The notes under the pieces: generated by a model | Told to the model about the DNA's origin: nothing | Database searches by the model: none | What the model saw: only the letters and a program-made list of their open reading frames with translations | Position numbers and translations under genes: made by a program | Part shown: piece after piece, positions 41,528 to 42,194 of the stretch | How positions within the stretch are numbered: the first letter of the stretch is position 1 | Layout: each line of letters begins with the position of its first letter | DNA from: Synechocystis salina LEGE 00031 | GTDB lineage: Bacteria > Cyanobacteriota > Cyanobacteriia > Cyanobacteriales > Microcystaceae | Direction of reading: 5' to 3' | Length of the DNA: 42,194 nt | NCBI RefSeq assembly: GCF_015207985.1 | Contig: NZ_JADEVV010000036.1 | Span: forward strand, 1-42,194

Positions 41528-41761
41528 TCAAAATGGAGCCGATAATTTCTCTTCAATCCAATTTTTTAGCACTATATTCAATGGAAGGTTGCTCCGCTGA
41601 CTCTCTGCTTTTAATGCAAGAATCATGGACGACGGCAATGCCAGCGCAATAATTTCTTCTTCGTTTTCGTGATTATTTCCTCTTTGAATTTGGGATAAAT
41701 CCAAGTATTCAAGAATTGACTCTCCTGCGTCAAACTTACGATCAAAATTCTCAGCCTTCAT
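41528..41761 (-). CDS. brnA: BrnA-type antitoxin
   Basis: A 77-residue protein with the BrnA start MKAENFDRKFDAGESI and an acidic middle (NNHENEEEI). The C-terminal ribbon-helix-helix-like region is ALPSSMILALKAESQRSNL, which binds DNA and neutralises the BrnT toxin. It begins with ATG behind a strong AGGAGG (complement of 41771-41776). The toxin frame, once corrected, ends 11 bp inside this gene, the usual translational coupling of brnTA. The ribosome site lies within the toxin coding sequence. Confidence 0.85.
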   Translation of the reverse strand: MKAENFDRKFDAGESILEYLDLSQIQRGNNHENEEEIIALALPSSMILALKAESQRSNLPLNIVLKNWIEEKLSAPF

Positions 41762-42021
41762 AGAGCATCACCTCCTCTCTTCTGGAACGACGAACCGAAA
41801 TAATCCTAATTTTTTTTACCACGATAGGTAATCACCGCTGACCAGTGCTTATCTTCGATTATACCAATTACGAGAAAGCGAGGCTCATCATCGGTGCGGG
41901 CTGGAATCTGAATTCTCTGATTGTCTGACCATAAAAATTGAGCTTCAGTAAAGCTTATTCCATGCTTGATTTTATTAGATTTGCTTTTTCTGGGATCAAA
42001 CTCAAATTGCGGCCCACTCAT
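41751..42021 (-). pseudogene. brnT: BrnT-type toxin, frameshifted in an A8 tract
   Basis: The intact frame, from the ATG at 42021 to a TAG at 41806, gives 71 residues starting FEFDPRKSKSNKIKHGISF and continuing to AVITYRGKKN. The family continues after this point, and removing one A from the run of eight (41810-41817 on the complement) restores it. The restored C-terminus reads KKIRIISVRRSRREEVMLYEG, the expected BrnT ending (last strand and Arg-rich helix), with a stop overlapping the antitoxin start. BrnT is a RelE-like ribonuclease; without this end it is probably inactive. The alternatives are a real mutation, transcriptional slippage on the A-run that still makes some full-length toxin, or a base-count error. 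Confidence 0.8.
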
Positions 42022-42156
42022 TTGTCCAAATCATTAACAAATAACACGGTAAGTCATCAAAATAAATGGGAGCATCCCACTTTTGCCCTGAGTATAAATG
42101 CTTAGTGATGTGAGTAGAGAAAATTGCTGTAAAAATAAGAAAAACAGGAAAAATCT

Positions 42157-42194
42157 ATGACCCCAGAAGAAATTCAGCAGGCCAAGGACTATTT
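42157..42194 (+). CDS. start of a downstream gene (partial)
   Basis: An ATG at 42157 follows AGGAA (42146-42150) with a 6-bp spacer and begins MTPEEIQQAKDY, a plausible protein start. The window ends after 12 codons, so the family cannot be determined. It is divergent from the toxin-antitoxin locus. Confidence 0.45.
   Translation, partial: MTPEEIQQAKDY

Noticed and set aside
41383-41652. 89-codon open frame on the plus strand
   Set aside because: Overlaps the well-supported antitoxin gene on the other strand and has no recognisable motif.
1-42194. Insertion sequences, prophage genes or CRISPR arrays
   Set aside because: No transposase, integrase or phage protein and no regularly spaced repeat-spacer pattern was seen on either strand.

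Overview
The window reads as chromosomal DNA of a unicellular cyanobacterium very close to Synechocystis sp. PCC 6803. The evidence is photosynthetic and plastid-type genes (psaM, btpA, ccsA/ycf5, ycf20, pxcA/cemA type, a ycf45-like ATPase, a Z-ISO/NnrU-type protein), cyanobacterial families of unknown function (DUF2949, DUF4278, PATAN regulators), and about 45 copies by eye of the HIP1 octamer GCGATCGC. Genes are dense and on both strands, with no insertion sequence, prophage or CRISPR array. Strain identity is inferred from recognised proteins and not from a search. Layout: 1-3.5 kb holds a partial gene, a DUF4870 membrane protein, an AT-rich orphan ORF, ureG and a REC-GAF-GGDEF diguanylate cyclase whose upstream region contains two hairpins. 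3.5-8 kb holds a GT-C type glycosyltransferase and an SLC13/TrkA-C transporter in tandem, then a CsaB-like pyruvyltransferase. 8-12.7 kb holds a DUF2949/DUF39 pair, a DHH phosphoesterase and an exported CHAT protease-like protein. 12.8-16.8 kb holds the R3H/AAA ATPase, a ThiD2-ThiE fusion, btpA and tRNA-Arg(CCU). 16.8-20.6 kb holds a small lipoprotein, an unknown protein, a stand-alone SelD-N-type flavoprotein and an RluA-family protein with an altered catalytic motif. 21-24.8 kb holds an EAL phosphodiesterase preceded by an 11-bp-phased repeat array, a PatA-like regulator with a degenerate receiver, and a NhaS4-type antiporter. 24.9-32.1 kb holds a degenerate UvrD-like helicase, pxcA, a DUF4278 protein, an orphan ParA and a TM-helix-repeat membrane protein. 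32.3-41.1 kb holds hspA with its RNA thermometer, ccsA, an HxlR regulator divergent from lipA, an acyltransferase-like and a sterol-desaturase-type protein, ycf20, the Z-ISO-type gene, a YlqD protein, psaM, a small coiled-coil membrane protein and lpxC. 41.5-42 kb holds a BrnTA-type toxin-antitoxin locus whose toxin is frameshifted in an A8 tract. How the genes fit together: most are housekeeping or photosynthesis functions arranged singly, so there are few operons. The most coherent regulatory thread is cyclic-di-GMP: a cyclase with an I-site at 2.0-3.5 kb and an EAL enzyme at 21.1 kb next to a phosphorylation-dead PATAN regulator, with a Pho-box-like array in front. The strongest unexpected signals are that array (20956-21018), the A8 frameshift in the BrnT toxin (41810-41817), the paired repeat-hairpins between the HxlR regulator and lipA (34749-34833), the structured region upstream of the cyclase (1866-1968), the Asp-to-Gly change in the pseudouridine synthase and the Asp-to-Asn change in the PatA-like receiver.
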